Origin: Hydrogenophaga sp. 2FB
GTDB lineage: Bacteria > Pseudomonadota > Gammaproteobacteria > Burkholderiales > Burkholderiaceae_C
DNA: 58,063 nt
Assembly (NCBI RefSeq): GCF_005503365.1
Contig: NZ_SCML01000039.1
Location: forward strand, 1 to 58,063
Reading direction: 5' to 3'
The position numbers and the translations under genes were made by a program. Below the pieces are notes generated by a model that ran no database searches, had not been told where the DNA came from, and worked only from the letters and a program-made list of their open reading frames with translations. Of the stretch, positions 1 to 8,673 are shown piece after piece (position 1 is the first letter of the stretch; each line of letters starts with the position of its first letter).

Positions 1-25
1 CTGGGCCACACCCGCCGAATTCGCC

Positions 26-55
26 CGTCATTGCAGGCAATTGCCTGCAATGACG
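26..55. promoter_or_regulatory. 30-bp perfect palindrome (probable operator)
   Basis: The half-site CGTCATTGCAGGCAA is followed directly by its exact reverse complement, with no loop. The core is made of two abutting smaller dyads, TTGCAGGCAA and TTGCCTGCAA, both of the form TTGC-N2-GCAA. No T-run follows on either strand, so an intrinsic terminator is unlikely. The site lies about 150 bp past the end of the crotonase gene and probably serves a gene to the left of the window. The symmetry is seen directly; the operator role is inferred. Confidence 0.55.
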
Positions 56-203
56 ATCTCAGAGGAGCCGGAAATCCCTACTTCCGCGCGGTACTGAATC
101 GGGTACAGGGTCATCATCGCAACGACTCCGGCAGCCCACGGACGCGCGCGTGAACTGAGCACGTGACCCCGGCAAGAAGAAACACTAGCAAACCCCCGCG
201 TTA

Positions 204-992
204 TCACCCAAGAAACTGCGGCGTCCTCTTCTCAACAAACGCCGACACCGCTTCCCGGTGATCAACCGTCTGGTGCGACATCACCTGGAACGCCGCCGAC
301 AACTCCAGCAAGGTATCCAGCCGCGTGTGCAATGCCTCTCGCAGCAAGCGCTTGGCCAGTCGCACAGCATGCGGCGGGTTGGCCGCGATGGCATCGGCGA
401 GTTCGCGCGCCGTGGGCAGCAGTTGATCGTGAGGGACGACGCGTGAGACCAGGTTCCACTCGGCCGCCTGTGTGGCGCTGATCATCTGACCCGTGAGCGT
501 GAGTTCGGTCGCGCGCGACAGGCCGATGAGGCGCGGCAGCAGCCAGGCGCCGCCGTCGCCCGGGATGATGCCGAGCTTGACGAAGCTCTCGGCGAATTTG
601 GCGTGCTCGGACGCGACGCGGATGTCGCACATGCAGGCGAGGTCCAGGCCGGCACCGATGGCCGCGCCGTTGACTGCCGCGATCACCGGCACCTCGAGGT
701 TGAACAGTGCCAGCGTGAGCTTCTGGATGCCCAGGCGGTATTCGCGGCGCAGTTCCATGCCCGGCATCTCGGCATAGCGCCCCATGTCCTTGACGTTGCC
801 TCCCGACGAAAACACCGAGCCCGCGCCCGTGAGGATGACGGCGCGCACCGAGTGGTCGGCGTGGATGCGGTCGATCGCCGCCAGGAACTCCGGCACGGCA
901 CTGTTGCCCGTGAGGGGGTTGCGCCGCTCGGGGTCGTTCATCGTCAGGGTGACGATGTGGCCTTCCTGTTCGTAGTTCAGAAATGCGTTCAC
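204..992 (-). CDS. Enoyl-CoA hydratase/isomerase (crotonase) family protein
   Basis: This 262-residue protein has crotonase-fold motifs: an oxyanion-hole segment (FSSGGNVKDM), AAVNGAAIGAG, and GIIPGDGGAWLLPR. Crotonases hydrate or isomerise enoyl-CoA esters in the cytoplasm. The start is a GTG at 992 that overlaps the stop of the upstream acyl-CoA dehydrogenase by four bases (GTGA), so translation is probably coupled; the upstream in-frame extension does not resemble the family. It is the last gene of the minus-strand operon. The position of the first classical catalytic Glu (QPE in rat mitochondrial hydratase) appears to be Phe in AESFVKLG, while the second Glu (ATELTLTG) is kept. The activity may therefore be an isomerase or a specialised hydratase. 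Confidence 0.88.
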   Translation of the reverse strand: MNAFLNYEQEGHIVTLTMNDPERRNPLTGNSAVPEFLAAIDRIHADHSVRAVILTGAGSVFSSGGNVKDMGRYAEMPGMELRREYRLGIQKLTLALFNLEVPVIAAVNGAAIGAGLDLACMCDIRVASEHAKFAESFVKLGIIPGDGGAWLLPRLIGLSRATELTLTGQMISATQAAEWNLVSRVVPHDQLLPTARELADAIAANPPHAVRLAKRLLREALHTRLDTLLELSAAFQVMSHQTVDHREAVSAFVEKRTPQFLG

Positions 993-1975
993 AGAATGTT
1001 CTCTATCATGAAATCGAGCACCGTTTGTTGCGGCTGCGCCAGCACGGCCTCGCCGACCACGCGGTTCCAGTACAGCTCCGAGCCGTCGGCCATGCGCCAT
1101 TCGTGCAGGCGCCGGGTGTAGAGCTGGAGGTCGAATTCTTCGGTGACACCGATGGCGCCGTGCAAAGCGTGCGCGGTGGAGGCGACGAGCGCCACGGATG
1201 CGCTGGTGCGGGCCTTGGCCGTTGCCGTGGGCAAGCGGGGTGGCACCTGGGCGCCGGCGGGAAAGGCGAGCTCGGCGGCCATGCCGGCGCAGGCCACGTG
1301 TTCGGCCATCACGCTGAGCTGGTGTTGCACGGCCTGGAACTTGCCGATGGCCTTGCCGAACTGCGCGCGGTCGTTGCAGTAGCCCAGCGCCATGCCGAAC
1401 ACGCGTTCCATGGCGCCCGCCATGGCCGCGGCGTGGATCGCGGCGCTGAACACGGCGACCTGCTCGCCCCGATCACCCACGGGTGCGGTCACCGCATCAG
1501 CCGGCCAGAACAGGGCCGCGCTCAGGCCGCCGCGCACACCGGTGGCGGTGCGTGTGGCGCGTGCGGCGTCCAGCAGCAAGCACAGGCCGTCGACGTTGAC
1601 CAGCACCCAGTCGGCGGTCAAGCCAAAGGCCACGCTTGCGGCGCTGACGCCGCCATCCGCGGCACGGCGGCCGTGGCCGGCGAGCGTGACCATGCCCGTG
1701 GGCAACGCCACGCCGTCACCCAACAGCGCGCGGGCCGCGATGCTTTGCGCCGCGGGCACCGGCAGGGCGTGGCGGCCGAAGGCGACGAAGATGGGGAAGA
1801 CCGCGTCGAGCGCGAGGCCCGCGCCGTCCGCCGCTTCCGAGGCCATGAGCTCCAGAAAGCCCGCGTCGGCCAGGGCGCTCCAGAGCGCGGTGGCCGGCGC
1901 GCCGTTCTCGATGGCGCGGACGGCCGCGGGCGTGCACTGGTCCGTGAGGATGTTGTCGATGGCTTCTGTGAACAT
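989..1975 (-). CDS. Short acyl-CoA dehydrogenase subunit (ChsE2/FadE-like)
   Basis: At 328 residues this is shorter than the usual 380-residue acyl-CoA dehydrogenase. The C-terminal helical domain is clear (RAQFGKAIGKFQAVQH, HALHGAIGVTEEF), but the middle flavin-contact beta-domain is reduced. Proteins of this kind act as one half of heteromeric dehydrogenases such as ChsE1-ChsE2. It lies 22 bp downstream of the full-length dehydrogenase at 1998-3155, its likely partner, and overlaps the crotonase start by four bases. Electrons would go to the ETF encoded at 10755-12462. The family is clear; partner and substrate are inferred. Confidence 0.87.
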   Translation of the reverse strand: MFTEAIDNILTDQCTPAAVRAIENGAPATALWSALADAGFLELMASEAADGAGLALDAVFPIFVAFGRHALPVPAAQSIAARALLGDGVALPTGMVTLAGHGRRAADGGVSAASVAFGLTADWVLVNVDGLCLLLDAARATRTATGVRGGLSAALFWPADAVTAPVGDRGEQVAVFSAAIHAAAMAGAMERVFGMALGYCNDRAQFGKAIGKFQAVQHQLSVMAEHVACAGMAAELAFPAGAQVPPRLPTATAKARTSASVALVASTAHALHGAIGVTEEFDLQLYTRRLHEWRMADGSELYWNRVVGEAVLAQPQQTVLDFMIENIL

Positions 1976-1997
1976 GGGTGCTCCTGTTCGCCGCGCT

Positions 1998-3155
1998 TCA
2001 GCGCAGCCCCAGACCGCGGGCGATCATGCCGCGGAGGATTTCGCGCGTGCCGCCGCGCAGAGAGAAGGTGGGTGAGATCTGGCTCAGGTAGGCGACGGTG
2101 CGGAGCAGGTCCGGGTCCACCGGGCGGGTGGGGTCTGCGGCGATGGCGGCTTCGATGGCGGCGGGAATCGCTTGCTCGAACTCGGTGCCGATGTCCTTGA
2201 CCAACGCGGCCTCGACCACCGGGCTTTCACCGCGCGCGAGCTTGGCCGTGACGGCCACCGAGAGGCTGCGCAGCGTGGCCAGTTGGGTCACGAAGCTGCC
2301 CACCAGTGCGGCGTCGCCGCTGGCGGCACCGGTCGCTCGCAGGGTCGCGATCCACGTGTCGAGCAGCACCACGCTGGAGTACAGGCGCTCGGGGCCGCTG
2401 CGCTCGAAGGCAAGCTCGGCATTGACCTGGGCCCAGCCACTGCCTTCTTCGCCCACCAGGGTGTCCTGGGCCAGCAGCACGTCGTCGAACGTGACTTCCG
2501 AGAAGTGGGCATCGCCCGCCAGGTCGACGATGGGGCGCACCGTGATACCGGGCAGCGACAGATCCACGATGAACTGCGACAGGCCTTGCTGTCGGTCTTC
2601 GGGCGTGCCGGAGGTGCGCACGAGCGCGATCATGTAGTGGGACCGGTGCGCGTTGGTGGTCCAGATTTTTCGGCCGGACAGGCGCCAGCCGCCCTCGCAA
2701 GGGGTTGCGCGGCTGCGCACGCTGGCGAGGTCGGAGCCCGCGTTGGGTTCGCTCATGCCGATGCAGAAAAAGGCCTGCCCGGCGCAGATGCGTGGCAGGT
2801 AAAAGTCTTTCTGCGCGGGGGTGCCGAACTTGTTGATGAGCGGGCCGCTTTGCCGGTCCGCGATCCAGTGGGCCGCCACGGGCGCACCGGCGGCCAGCAG
2901 TTCTTCCACCAGCACAAAACGCTGGAAGGCATCAAGCCCGGCACCGCCATAGGCCGCGGGCAGGGTGATGCCGACCCAACCGCGCGCCGCCAGTTGCTGG
3001 CTGAACGCGGCGCTGAAACCCATCCAGCTGCGTGCCCGCACGGCCGGCGCGGCGGGTGCCAGGTGTTGCGCCAGAAACTCGCGCACGTTGGCGCGAAAAG
3101 CCTCGGCTTGTGCAGGCAACCGGGCGAGGCGGAAGGCATCCAGCAAGTGGCTCAT
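1998..3155 (-). CDS. Acyl-CoA dehydrogenase, large-type subunit of a heteromer
   Basis: This 385-residue FAD enzyme should oxidise an acyl-CoA to the 2-enoyl-CoA. Flavin/substrate motifs are visible: FFCIGMSEPNAGSDLASV, GRKIWTTNAHRSHYMIALV, and a C-terminal RGGTREILRG. The segment containing the helix RxQFG and HGGxG motifs is degenerate here, whereas the neighbouring 328-residue protein retains it. This complementarity fits an alpha-beta heteromer. Its ATG overlaps the stop of the upstream SDR by four bases. Substrate unknown. Confidence 0.88.
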   Translation of the reverse strand: MSHLLDAFRLARLPAQAEAFRANVREFLAQHLAPAAPAVRARSWMGFSAAFSQQLAARGWVGITLPAAYGGAGLDAFQRFVLVEELLAAGAPVAAHWIADRQSGPLINKFGTPAQKDFYLPRICAGQAFFCIGMSEPNAGSDLASVRSRATPCEGGWRLSGRKIWTTNAHRSHYMIALVRTSGTPEDRQQGLSQFIVDLSLPGITVRPIVDLAGDAHFSEVTFDDVLLAQDTLVGEEGSGWAQVNAELAFERSGPERLYSSVVLLDTWIATLRATGAASGDAALVGSFVTQLATLRSLSVAVTAKLARGESPVVEAALVKDIGTEFEQAIPAAIEAAIAADPTRPVDPDLLRTVAYLSQISPTFSLRGGTREILRGMIARGLGLR

Positions 3156-4093
3156 CGTCCATCTCCGTGGGCGGGAATCTCGCCCGATGTGAGCGCGTTG
3201 GCTGCCGCCTGGCGCACCAGTGCGGGAATGTGGTCGCCGAGTTCATCGGCGTCCCAGCGGCCCGGTTTGTCAATGCGCGGCCCGGCGCGCCAGCCCTCGG
3301 CCACGGTGATGCGACCCCCCAGCACGCCGAACACGCGGCCGGTGACATCGGCCGATGCTTCGCTGCCCAGCCAGGCCACCAGCGGCGCCACGTTGGCCGG
3401 GTCCAGCGGGTCAAAGCCCGTCGGTGCGCCGGCCGTGTACTTGGCGCCGTGCACCGCGAAGATGTCGGCGGTGAGGCGGCTCATGGCGGTGGGGTAGATC
3501 GCGTTGACGGTGACGCCGTAGCGCTCCAGTTCGCGCGCAGCGATCACGGTCATGGCGGCGATGCCGGCCTTGGCCGCGCCGTAGTTGGTCTGGCCGGGGT
3601 TGCAGTACAGGCCGGAGGACGAACTGGTGTTGATCAGCCGCCCGCTGCGCTGGCGCCCGGCCTTGGATTCGTTGCGCCAGTAGGCGGCCGCGTGGTGCGC
3701 GGGCGCGAAGGTGCCGCGCAGGTGCACGCGGATCACGGCATCGAGGTCTTCGGCGGTCATGTTGACGAGCGTGCGGTCGCGCAGGATGCCGGCGTTGTTG
3801 ACCAGCACGTCCAGGCCGCCGAAGGTGTCGATGGCCATGTCGACCATGCGTTTCGCGCCATCCCAGTCGGCCACGTCGTCGGTGTTGACCACGGCTTCGC
3901 CGCCCATGGCGCGGATCTGCGCCACCACGTCTTGCGCGGGACCGGTGGCGGCGCCAGAGCCGTCGCCTTGGCCACCCAGGTCGTTGACCACGACCCGGGC
4001 GCCCTGGCGAGCGAATTCGAGTGCGTACTCGCGGCCGATGCCGCGGCCAGCGCCGGTGATGACGACCACGCGGTCCTTGCAAAGCCGATTCAT
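3152..4093 (-). CDS. SDR-family 3-hydroxyacyl-CoA dehydrogenase (MFE-2-like)
   Basis: This 313-residue short-chain dehydrogenase has TGAGRGIG at residues 13-20, NNAG at 99-102 and the catalytic pair Y171/K175 in NYGAAK. The insert after beta-2 (NDLGGQGDGSG...AQDVV) is typical of the dehydrogenase domain of peroxisomal multifunctional enzyme 2, which oxidises 3-hydroxyacyl-CoA with NAD. The start is the ATG at 4093, just before MNRLCKDRVVVITG; the longer in-frame extension is unrelated sequence. It lies 14 bp after the Bug receptor gene and overlaps the next dehydrogenase. Assignment to the third beta-oxidation step comes from family and context. Confidence 0.88.
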   Translation of the reverse strand: MNRLCKDRVVVITGAGRGIGREYALEFARQGARVVVNDLGGQGDGSGAATGPAQDVVAQIRAMGGEAVVNTDDVADWDGAKRMVDMAIDTFGGLDVLVNNAGILRDRTLVNMTAEDLDAVIRVHLRGTFAPAHHAAAYWRNESKAGRQRSGRLINTSSSSGLYCNPGQTNYGAAKAGIAAMTVIAARELERYGVTVNAIYPTAMSRLTADIFAVHGAKYTAGAPTGFDPLDPANVAPLVAWLGSEASADVTGRVFGVLGGRITVAEGWRAGPRIDKPGRWDADELGDHIPALVRQAAANALTSGEIPAHGDGR

Positions 4094-4107
4094 TCTTTGT
4101 TCCTCGT

Positions 4108-5100
4108 TTACTTCTGCGAAAGGTCGACCAGCTTCGAAAGAGCGCGGTAGCGCGCGGTTTCCGAAGCGATCATCTCGCCCATTTCCTTGCTGCCGACGGT
4201 ATAGACCTCGGCGCCTGCCGTCTCGGTGACGTAGGTCTTGAATTCGGGCTGCTCCATGGCCTTGAGCAGCGCAGTCTCCAGCGTCTTCACGGCCGGCTCG
4301 GGCGTCTTGGCAGCAACGCCTAGGCCGATCCACACATACAGGTCGTAGTTCGGCTGACCGCTCTCGCGCACCGTGGGCACGTTGGCAAGCTTGGGGTGGC
4401 GCTCCTTGCTGGTCACGGCCAGTGGCCTGACCTTGCCGGCCGCGATCAGCGGCAGCGCGCCGCCGATGTCGAGCAGCGCCAGCTCCACCTGGCCGCCCAT
4501 CAGGTCGGTCTGCACCTGGCCGGGTGACTTGTAGGTGATGTAGTTGAACTCGACGCCTGCGCCTTGCTGCAACATCAGCGCGCCGATGCGGTAGTGGTTG
4601 CTGTAGCTGGCCATGCTCACGCTCTTGGGACTTTTCTGGGCCGCCGCCATCGCTTCGGCATAGGTCTTGTAGGGCGACGTGGCGCCGGTCACCAGCACCG
4701 CGGCGCTGCGCAGCATGGTGGCCAGCGGGCGCAGGTCTTTCTGCGCGTCGTAGGGAAGGCGCTCGTTGATCAGCGGATTGATCACCATCGACGAGGGCGA
4801 GAGCATGAGCACGCTGTAGCCGTCGGCCGGCGAGGCCAGCAGGCTCTGCACCGCCAGCACGGCGTCGCCGCCCGGCTTGTTTTCGATGAAGGTGGACTGG
4901 CCGCCGAGTTCCGACACGACGAGCCTGGCCACCAGGCGCGTGATCGTGTCCGAGCCACTGCCGGGACCCAGCGGCACGATGAACCGCACCGGGCGGCTGG
5001 ACGGACTCTGTGCCATGGCAGACGGCAGCGCAGCGGCCGTCAACAACACCGACAGTGCCAGGCCGAAAAGGCGCCGAGGCAGGTTCGTTTCAAAAGTCAT
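4108..5100 (-). CDS. Bug/TctC-family periplasmic solute receptor
   Basis: This 330-residue exported receptor has a Sec-type signal peptide with likely cleavage after A30 (SAMA|Q). The mature protein begins RPVRFIVPLGPGSGSDTITR and contains ENKPGG, the hallmark of tripartite tricarboxylate receptors. These proteins usually bind a carboxylate in the periplasm and hand it to a TctAB permease, but no TctA or TctB gene is present in the window. It sits in the middle of the minus-strand acyl-CoA operon, so its ligand is probably the acid this operon degrades or an intermediate. Confidence 0.93.
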   Translation of the reverse strand: MTFETNLPRRLFGLALSVLLTAAALPSAMAQSPSSRPVRFIVPLGPGSGSDTITRLVARLVVSELGGQSTFIENKPGGDAVLAVQSLLASPADGYSVLMLSPSSMVINPLINERLPYDAQKDLRPLATMLRSAAVLVTGATSPYKTYAEAMAAAQKSPKSVSMASYSNHYRIGALMLQQGAGVEFNYITYKSPGQVQTDLMGGQVELALLDIGGALPLIAAGKVRPLAVTSKERHPKLANVPTVRESGQPNYDLYVWIGLGVAAKTPEPAVKTLETALLKAMEQPEFKTYVTETAGAEVYTVGSKEMGEMIASETARYRALSKLVDLSQK

Positions 5101-5136
5101 GCGTGTCTCCTGGGTGGGTGGGGGTGAACGGTCTGA

Positions 5137-6279
5137 TCAATGTGGGGTGAGGCTGGCCAGCCGCGCGGCTTGCGCGTCGGCGTCGCCGAAGAGGTGGTCC
5201 AGCACGTGGATGTGGCGCAGGCAATGGCCCACGGCGTACTCCTCGGTCATGCCGATGCCGCCGTGCAACTGGATCGCGGTCTGGCACAAGGCCCGCGCGT
5301 AACGCCCGATGGCGAGCTTGGCGCGGGGCAGGTCGGTGGCGGACTCGGGGGAGGCCGTGTCGTCCACCGCGACCGCTGCGGCGACCGCCATGCTGCGTGC
5401 CATCTCCAGGCCCACGGCCATCTCCGCAATGCGGTGGCGCAGCGCCTGGTACTCGCCAATCACGCGGCCGAATTGCTGGCGTGTGTTCACGTAGGCGGTG
5501 GTCAAGGCGAAGGCGGTTTCCATCGTGCCCACCATGTCGGCGCACACGGCCGCCGTGCCGGTCGCGAGGGTGGCGCGCACGGCGGCCAGCGCGCGCGCGC
5601 CGTCGGCCGGATCGCCCAGCGGCACCGCGATGGCGCCTGCCAGACGCAGCTCACCCGCGGGCGTGTCGTCCACCAACCGGAAGGGCCGCAGCTGGGTGCC
5701 GCTGGCGCCTGCGTCCACCAGGAACAAGGCCAGACCGTGGGGCTCGTCGTGCAGGCCACCCAGACGGGCGCTGACAATGAAGTGGTCGGCCGCACTGGCG
5801 TGCAACACCAGAGATTTGCTGCCGTCCAGCACCCACTGGTCGCCGGTGCGCCGCGCGCGGGTCTCGATCCCGCAGAGGGGGACATGCCTGGACGCGGCTT
5901 CGTCGTGGGCCCAGGCCAGGCGCCGCTCACCGCTGGCCACGGCGGGCAGCAGGGCGTCCATCTGCAGCTCGCTGGCCACCTGGCTAACGGCGGTGGCGCC
6001 CAGCACCGTCGAGGCCAGATACGGCTCCAGCAGCAGCGCGCGCCCGAAGGCCTGCATGACGGGAAGCCGGTCCACCGCGCCGCCGCCCAGGCCACCGTGC
6101 GCCTCGGGAATGCCCAATGCAGTGACACCAAATTCACCGAGGTCGCGCCAGCGGTCGGGGCTCCAACCGGCGTCGCTGGCGGCGATGGCGCGGCGCTTCT
6201 CGAAGCTGTACTGCACATCGAGCATGCGCGTCAGGCTCTGCGACAGCTGTTCTTGTTCCGGGGTCAGGTCGAAGTTCAT
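5137..6279 (-). CDS. Acyl-CoA dehydrogenase, small-type subunit (PimD-like)
   Basis: This 380-residue acyl-CoA dehydrogenase has a well-kept C-terminal domain (NTRQQFGRVIGEYQALRHRIAEMA, QLHGGIGMTEEYAVGH), but the central domain lacks the usual TEPGTGSD/SEPNAGSD flavin loop. This is the pattern of PimD and other small subunits of heteromeric dehydrogenases. It is 3 bp downstream of the partner gene at 6283-7455, which has the complementary motifs. Together they probably form one alpha2beta2 enzyme for a long or bulky acyl-CoA. Confidence 0.88.
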   Translation of the reverse strand: MNFDLTPEQEQLSQSLTRMLDVQYSFEKRRAIAASDAGWSPDRWRDLGEFGVTALGIPEAHGGLGGGAVDRLPVMQAFGRALLLEPYLASTVLGATAVSQVASELQMDALLPAVASGERRLAWAHDEAASRHVPLCGIETRARRTGDQWVLDGSKSLVLHASAADHFIVSARLGGLHDEPHGLALFLVDAGASGTQLRPFRLVDDTPAGELRLAGAIAVPLGDPADGARALAAVRATLATGTAAVCADMVGTMETAFALTTAYVNTRQQFGRVIGEYQALRHRIAEMAVGLEMARSMAVAAAVAVDDTASPESATDLPRAKLAIGRYARALCQTAIQLHGGIGMTEEYAVGHCLRHIHVLDHLFGDADAQAARLASLTPH

Positions 6280-6282
6280 GGC

Positions 6283-7455
6283 TTATCCCAGAAGCGTTTT
6301 GGCCAGGATGTCCTTCTGCACCTCGCTGGACCCGCCGAAGATGGTGGTCGCGCGGTGAAAGAAGTAGCGGCTGGCCGTCGCCGCGTAGGGGTGCAAGGAC
6401 GCGTCGCCCTCGGCCGGGCGCCGCTCCAGTCCGCCGAGCCCGGACAGGCGGGCCAGCAGCGCACTCAGCTCCTGGATCAACTCGGAGCCCTTGAGCTTGA
6501 GCACCGAGGCAAAGCCGGGCGTGCCGCGCGCGATGTCGGGGTTGAGCAGGAAGCGCCAGTTGGTCAATTCCAGCGCGCGGATTTCAGCGCCGAGGGCTGC
6601 CAGCTCCATCTGCAACTTCGGGTCGTCCAGCAAGCGGGCGGCGCCGTTGTAGATGTTGGCCGCGAGTTCGCGCGCGTAGTCCAGGCGCTCCCAGCACAGG
6701 CCCACGTTGGCGATGGTGGCGCGCTCGCTGCTCAGCAGGAACTTGGCGCAGTCCCAGCCACGGCCTTCTTCGCCGACCAACTGAGTCACCGGAACACGCA
6801 CCTGGTCGAAGAACACCTCGTTGAGGTGGTGCTGCGCGTCGATGGATACGATGGGCCGGATCGACACGCCGGGGCTCTTCATGTCGATCAACAGGAAGGA
6901 AATGCCGTCCTGCTTGCGCGCCGACTGTTCGGTGCGCACCAGCGCAAAAATCCAGTCGGCGTGGTGGGCGGACGTGGTCCAGATCTTCTGGCCGTCGACG
7001 ACATAGTGGTCGCCGTCGCGCACCGCACGGGTGCGCAGCGAGGCCAGGTCCGAGCCGGCGTTGGGCTCCGAGAAACCCTGGCAGAACCACAGGTCCAGGT
7101 TGGCGAGCTTGGGCAGGAAGAAACGCTTCTGTTCCTCCGTGCCATAGCGCAGCAGCACCGGGCCCAGCATGGCGATGTTGAAGCCCAGGGGCATGGGCGC
7201 TGCGGCGCGGGCCATTTCGTCCAGCAGGATCAGGCGTTCCTCGATCCCCAGGCCGGCACCGCTGTATTCGGTGGGCCAGTGGGGCGCGACCCAGCCGCGC
7301 TCGTTGAGGATGCGGTGCCAGGCCACGGTGTCCTCCTTGCGCGGCGGGTGGCCACGGCGCAGGCGGTTGCGGATGTCTTCGGGCAGGCGGTCCCGGATGA
7401 AGGCGCGCACCTCTTCACGGAACGCGGCCTGGGAAGGGGTGGGCTTGAGGTCCAT
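6283..7455 (-). CDS. Acyl-CoA dehydrogenase, large-type subunit (PimC-like)
   Basis: This 390-residue subunit carries the flavin-binding middle domain: CQGFSEPNAGSDLASL, GQKIWTTSAHHADWIFALVRT, LVGEEGRGWDCAKFLL. It ends TTIFGGSSEVQKDILAKTLLG. The start is the ATG at 7455, one base after the thiolase stop; a longer in-frame frame begins inside the thiolase gene and adds unrelated residues. Gene order thiolase, large ACAD, small ACAD matches pimelate-type (pimB-pimC-pimD) arrangements. It would work as a heteromer with the product of 5137-6279. Confidence 0.88.
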   Translation of the reverse strand: MDLKPTPSQAAFREEVRAFIRDRLPEDIRNRLRRGHPPRKEDTVAWHRILNERGWVAPHWPTEYSGAGLGIEERLILLDEMARAAAPMPLGFNIAMLGPVLLRYGTEEQKRFFLPKLANLDLWFCQGFSEPNAGSDLASLRTRAVRDGDHYVVDGQKIWTTSAHHADWIFALVRTEQSARKQDGISFLLIDMKSPGVSIRPIVSIDAQHHLNEVFFDQVRVPVTQLVGEEGRGWDCAKFLLSSERATIANVGLCWERLDYARELAANIYNGAARLLDDPKLQMELAALGAEIRALELTNWRFLLNPDIARGTPGFASVLKLKGSELIQELSALLARLSGLGGLERRPAEGDASLHPYAATASRYFFHRATTIFGGSSEVQKDILAKTLLG

Positions 7456-7456
7456 C

Positions 7457-8644
7457 TCAGTGCTTGCCGTACAGCGTGACCACACAGGCGCCGCCCAGCC
7501 CGAGGTTGTGGGCCAGGGCGAGCCGCGCGCCTTCGACCTGGCGCTGCTCGGCGCTGCCGCGCAACTGGTGCGTGAGTTCGTAGCACTGCGCCAGGCCCGT
7601 GGCGCCCAGCGGATGGCCCTTGGACAGCAGGCCTCCCGAGGGGTTGATCACGACCTGGCCGCCATAGGTGTTGTCGCCGTCCGCGACGAATTTCTCGGCG
7701 CCGCCTTCGGGGCAGAACCCCAGCGACTCATAGCTGATCACCTCGTTCTGGGCGAAGCAGTCGTGCAGTTCGCAGACGTCGATGTCCCCGGGGCCGATGC
7801 CGGCTTTCTCGTACACCACGCCCACCGCCGCCTGGGTCATGTGGGTACCCACCCAGCTCAGCATGGAGGGTGGATCGAACGAAGCCTTGGGGTCGGTGGT
7901 CAGCGCCTGCGCCAGGATCTGCACGTCGGTGCGCAGGCCGTGCTTCTTCGCAAAACGCTCGGACACCAGCAGCGCGGCGGCGCCACCGCAAGTGGGTGGG
8001 CAGGCCATCAGGCGGGTCATCACGCCGGGCCACAGCTCGGTGTCGGCCATCACGTCCTCGGTCGTCAGCACCTTGCGGAACAGCGCCAGGGGGTTGTTGG
8101 CCGCGTGCCGGCTGGCCTTGGCGCGCACTGCGGCAAAGGTTTCCATGCGGGTGCCGTAGCGCTGCATGTGCTCGCGCCCGGCGCCCGCGAAAGTGCGAAC
8201 CGCCTGCGGCATGTCAGCCATGTCCTCGGTGAGGCCGCGCAGCACGGGCATGAAGCGCTCGCGCGTCACAGGGCGGTCGCTCCAGTGCGACTTGAGCGCG
8301 CCCGATTGCATCTGCTCGAACCCCAGCGCCAGCACGCAATCCGCGGAGCCCGATTCGATGGCCTTGCGTGCGAGGTAGAGCGCGGTGGAGCCGGTGGAGC
8401 AGTTGTTGTTGACGTTGACGACCGGGATGCCCGTCATGCCGACTTCGTAGAGGGCGGTCTGGCCGCACGTGGAGTCGCCGTAGACATAGCCGACGTAGGC
8501 CTCCTGCACCAGGTCGTAGGCAATGCCGGCATCGGCCAGCGCGCGGCGGGCGGCTTCGGCGCCCATCTCGGTGTAGCTTGGGCTGGCACCGGGTTTGGCG
8601 AAGGGAATCATGCCGACGCCGGCGACCAGAACGGTTTCACTCAT
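7457..8644 (-). CDS. SCP-x/lipid-transfer-type thiolase
   Basis: This 395-residue thiolase probably cleaves 3-oxoacyl-CoA with CoA. Catalytic residues are visible: C82 in VNVNNNCSTGS, the H294-D295-C296-F motif, and H344 in SKGHPLGATG. The start is the ATG at 8644; the same frame stays open upstream only as a shadow of the next gene. It follows the ACAD at 8674-9813 by 29 bp. An equally long paralogue with the same ACAD neighbour lies in mirror orientation at 16764-17951. The chain-length or branched-substrate preference cannot be read from sequence. Confidence 0.92.
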   Translation of the reverse strand: MSETVLVAGVGMIPFAKPGASPSYTEMGAEAARRALADAGIAYDLVQEAYVGYVYGDSTCGQTALYEVGMTGIPVVNVNNNCSTGSTALYLARKAIESGSADCVLALGFEQMQSGALKSHWSDRPVTRERFMPVLRGLTEDMADMPQAVRTFAGAGREHMQRYGTRMETFAAVRAKASRHAANNPLALFRKVLTTEDVMADTELWPGVMTRLMACPPTCGGAAALLVSERFAKKHGLRTDVQILAQALTTDPKASFDPPSMLSWVGTHMTQAAVGVVYEKAGIGPGDIDVCELHDCFAQNEVISYESLGFCPEGGAEKFVADGDNTYGGQVVINPSGGLLSKGHPLGATGLAQCYELTHQLRGSAEQRQVEGARLALAHNLGLGGACVVTLYGKH

Positions 8645-8673
8645 GGGGTTTTCTCCTGGGGGAATTCGGGGGG

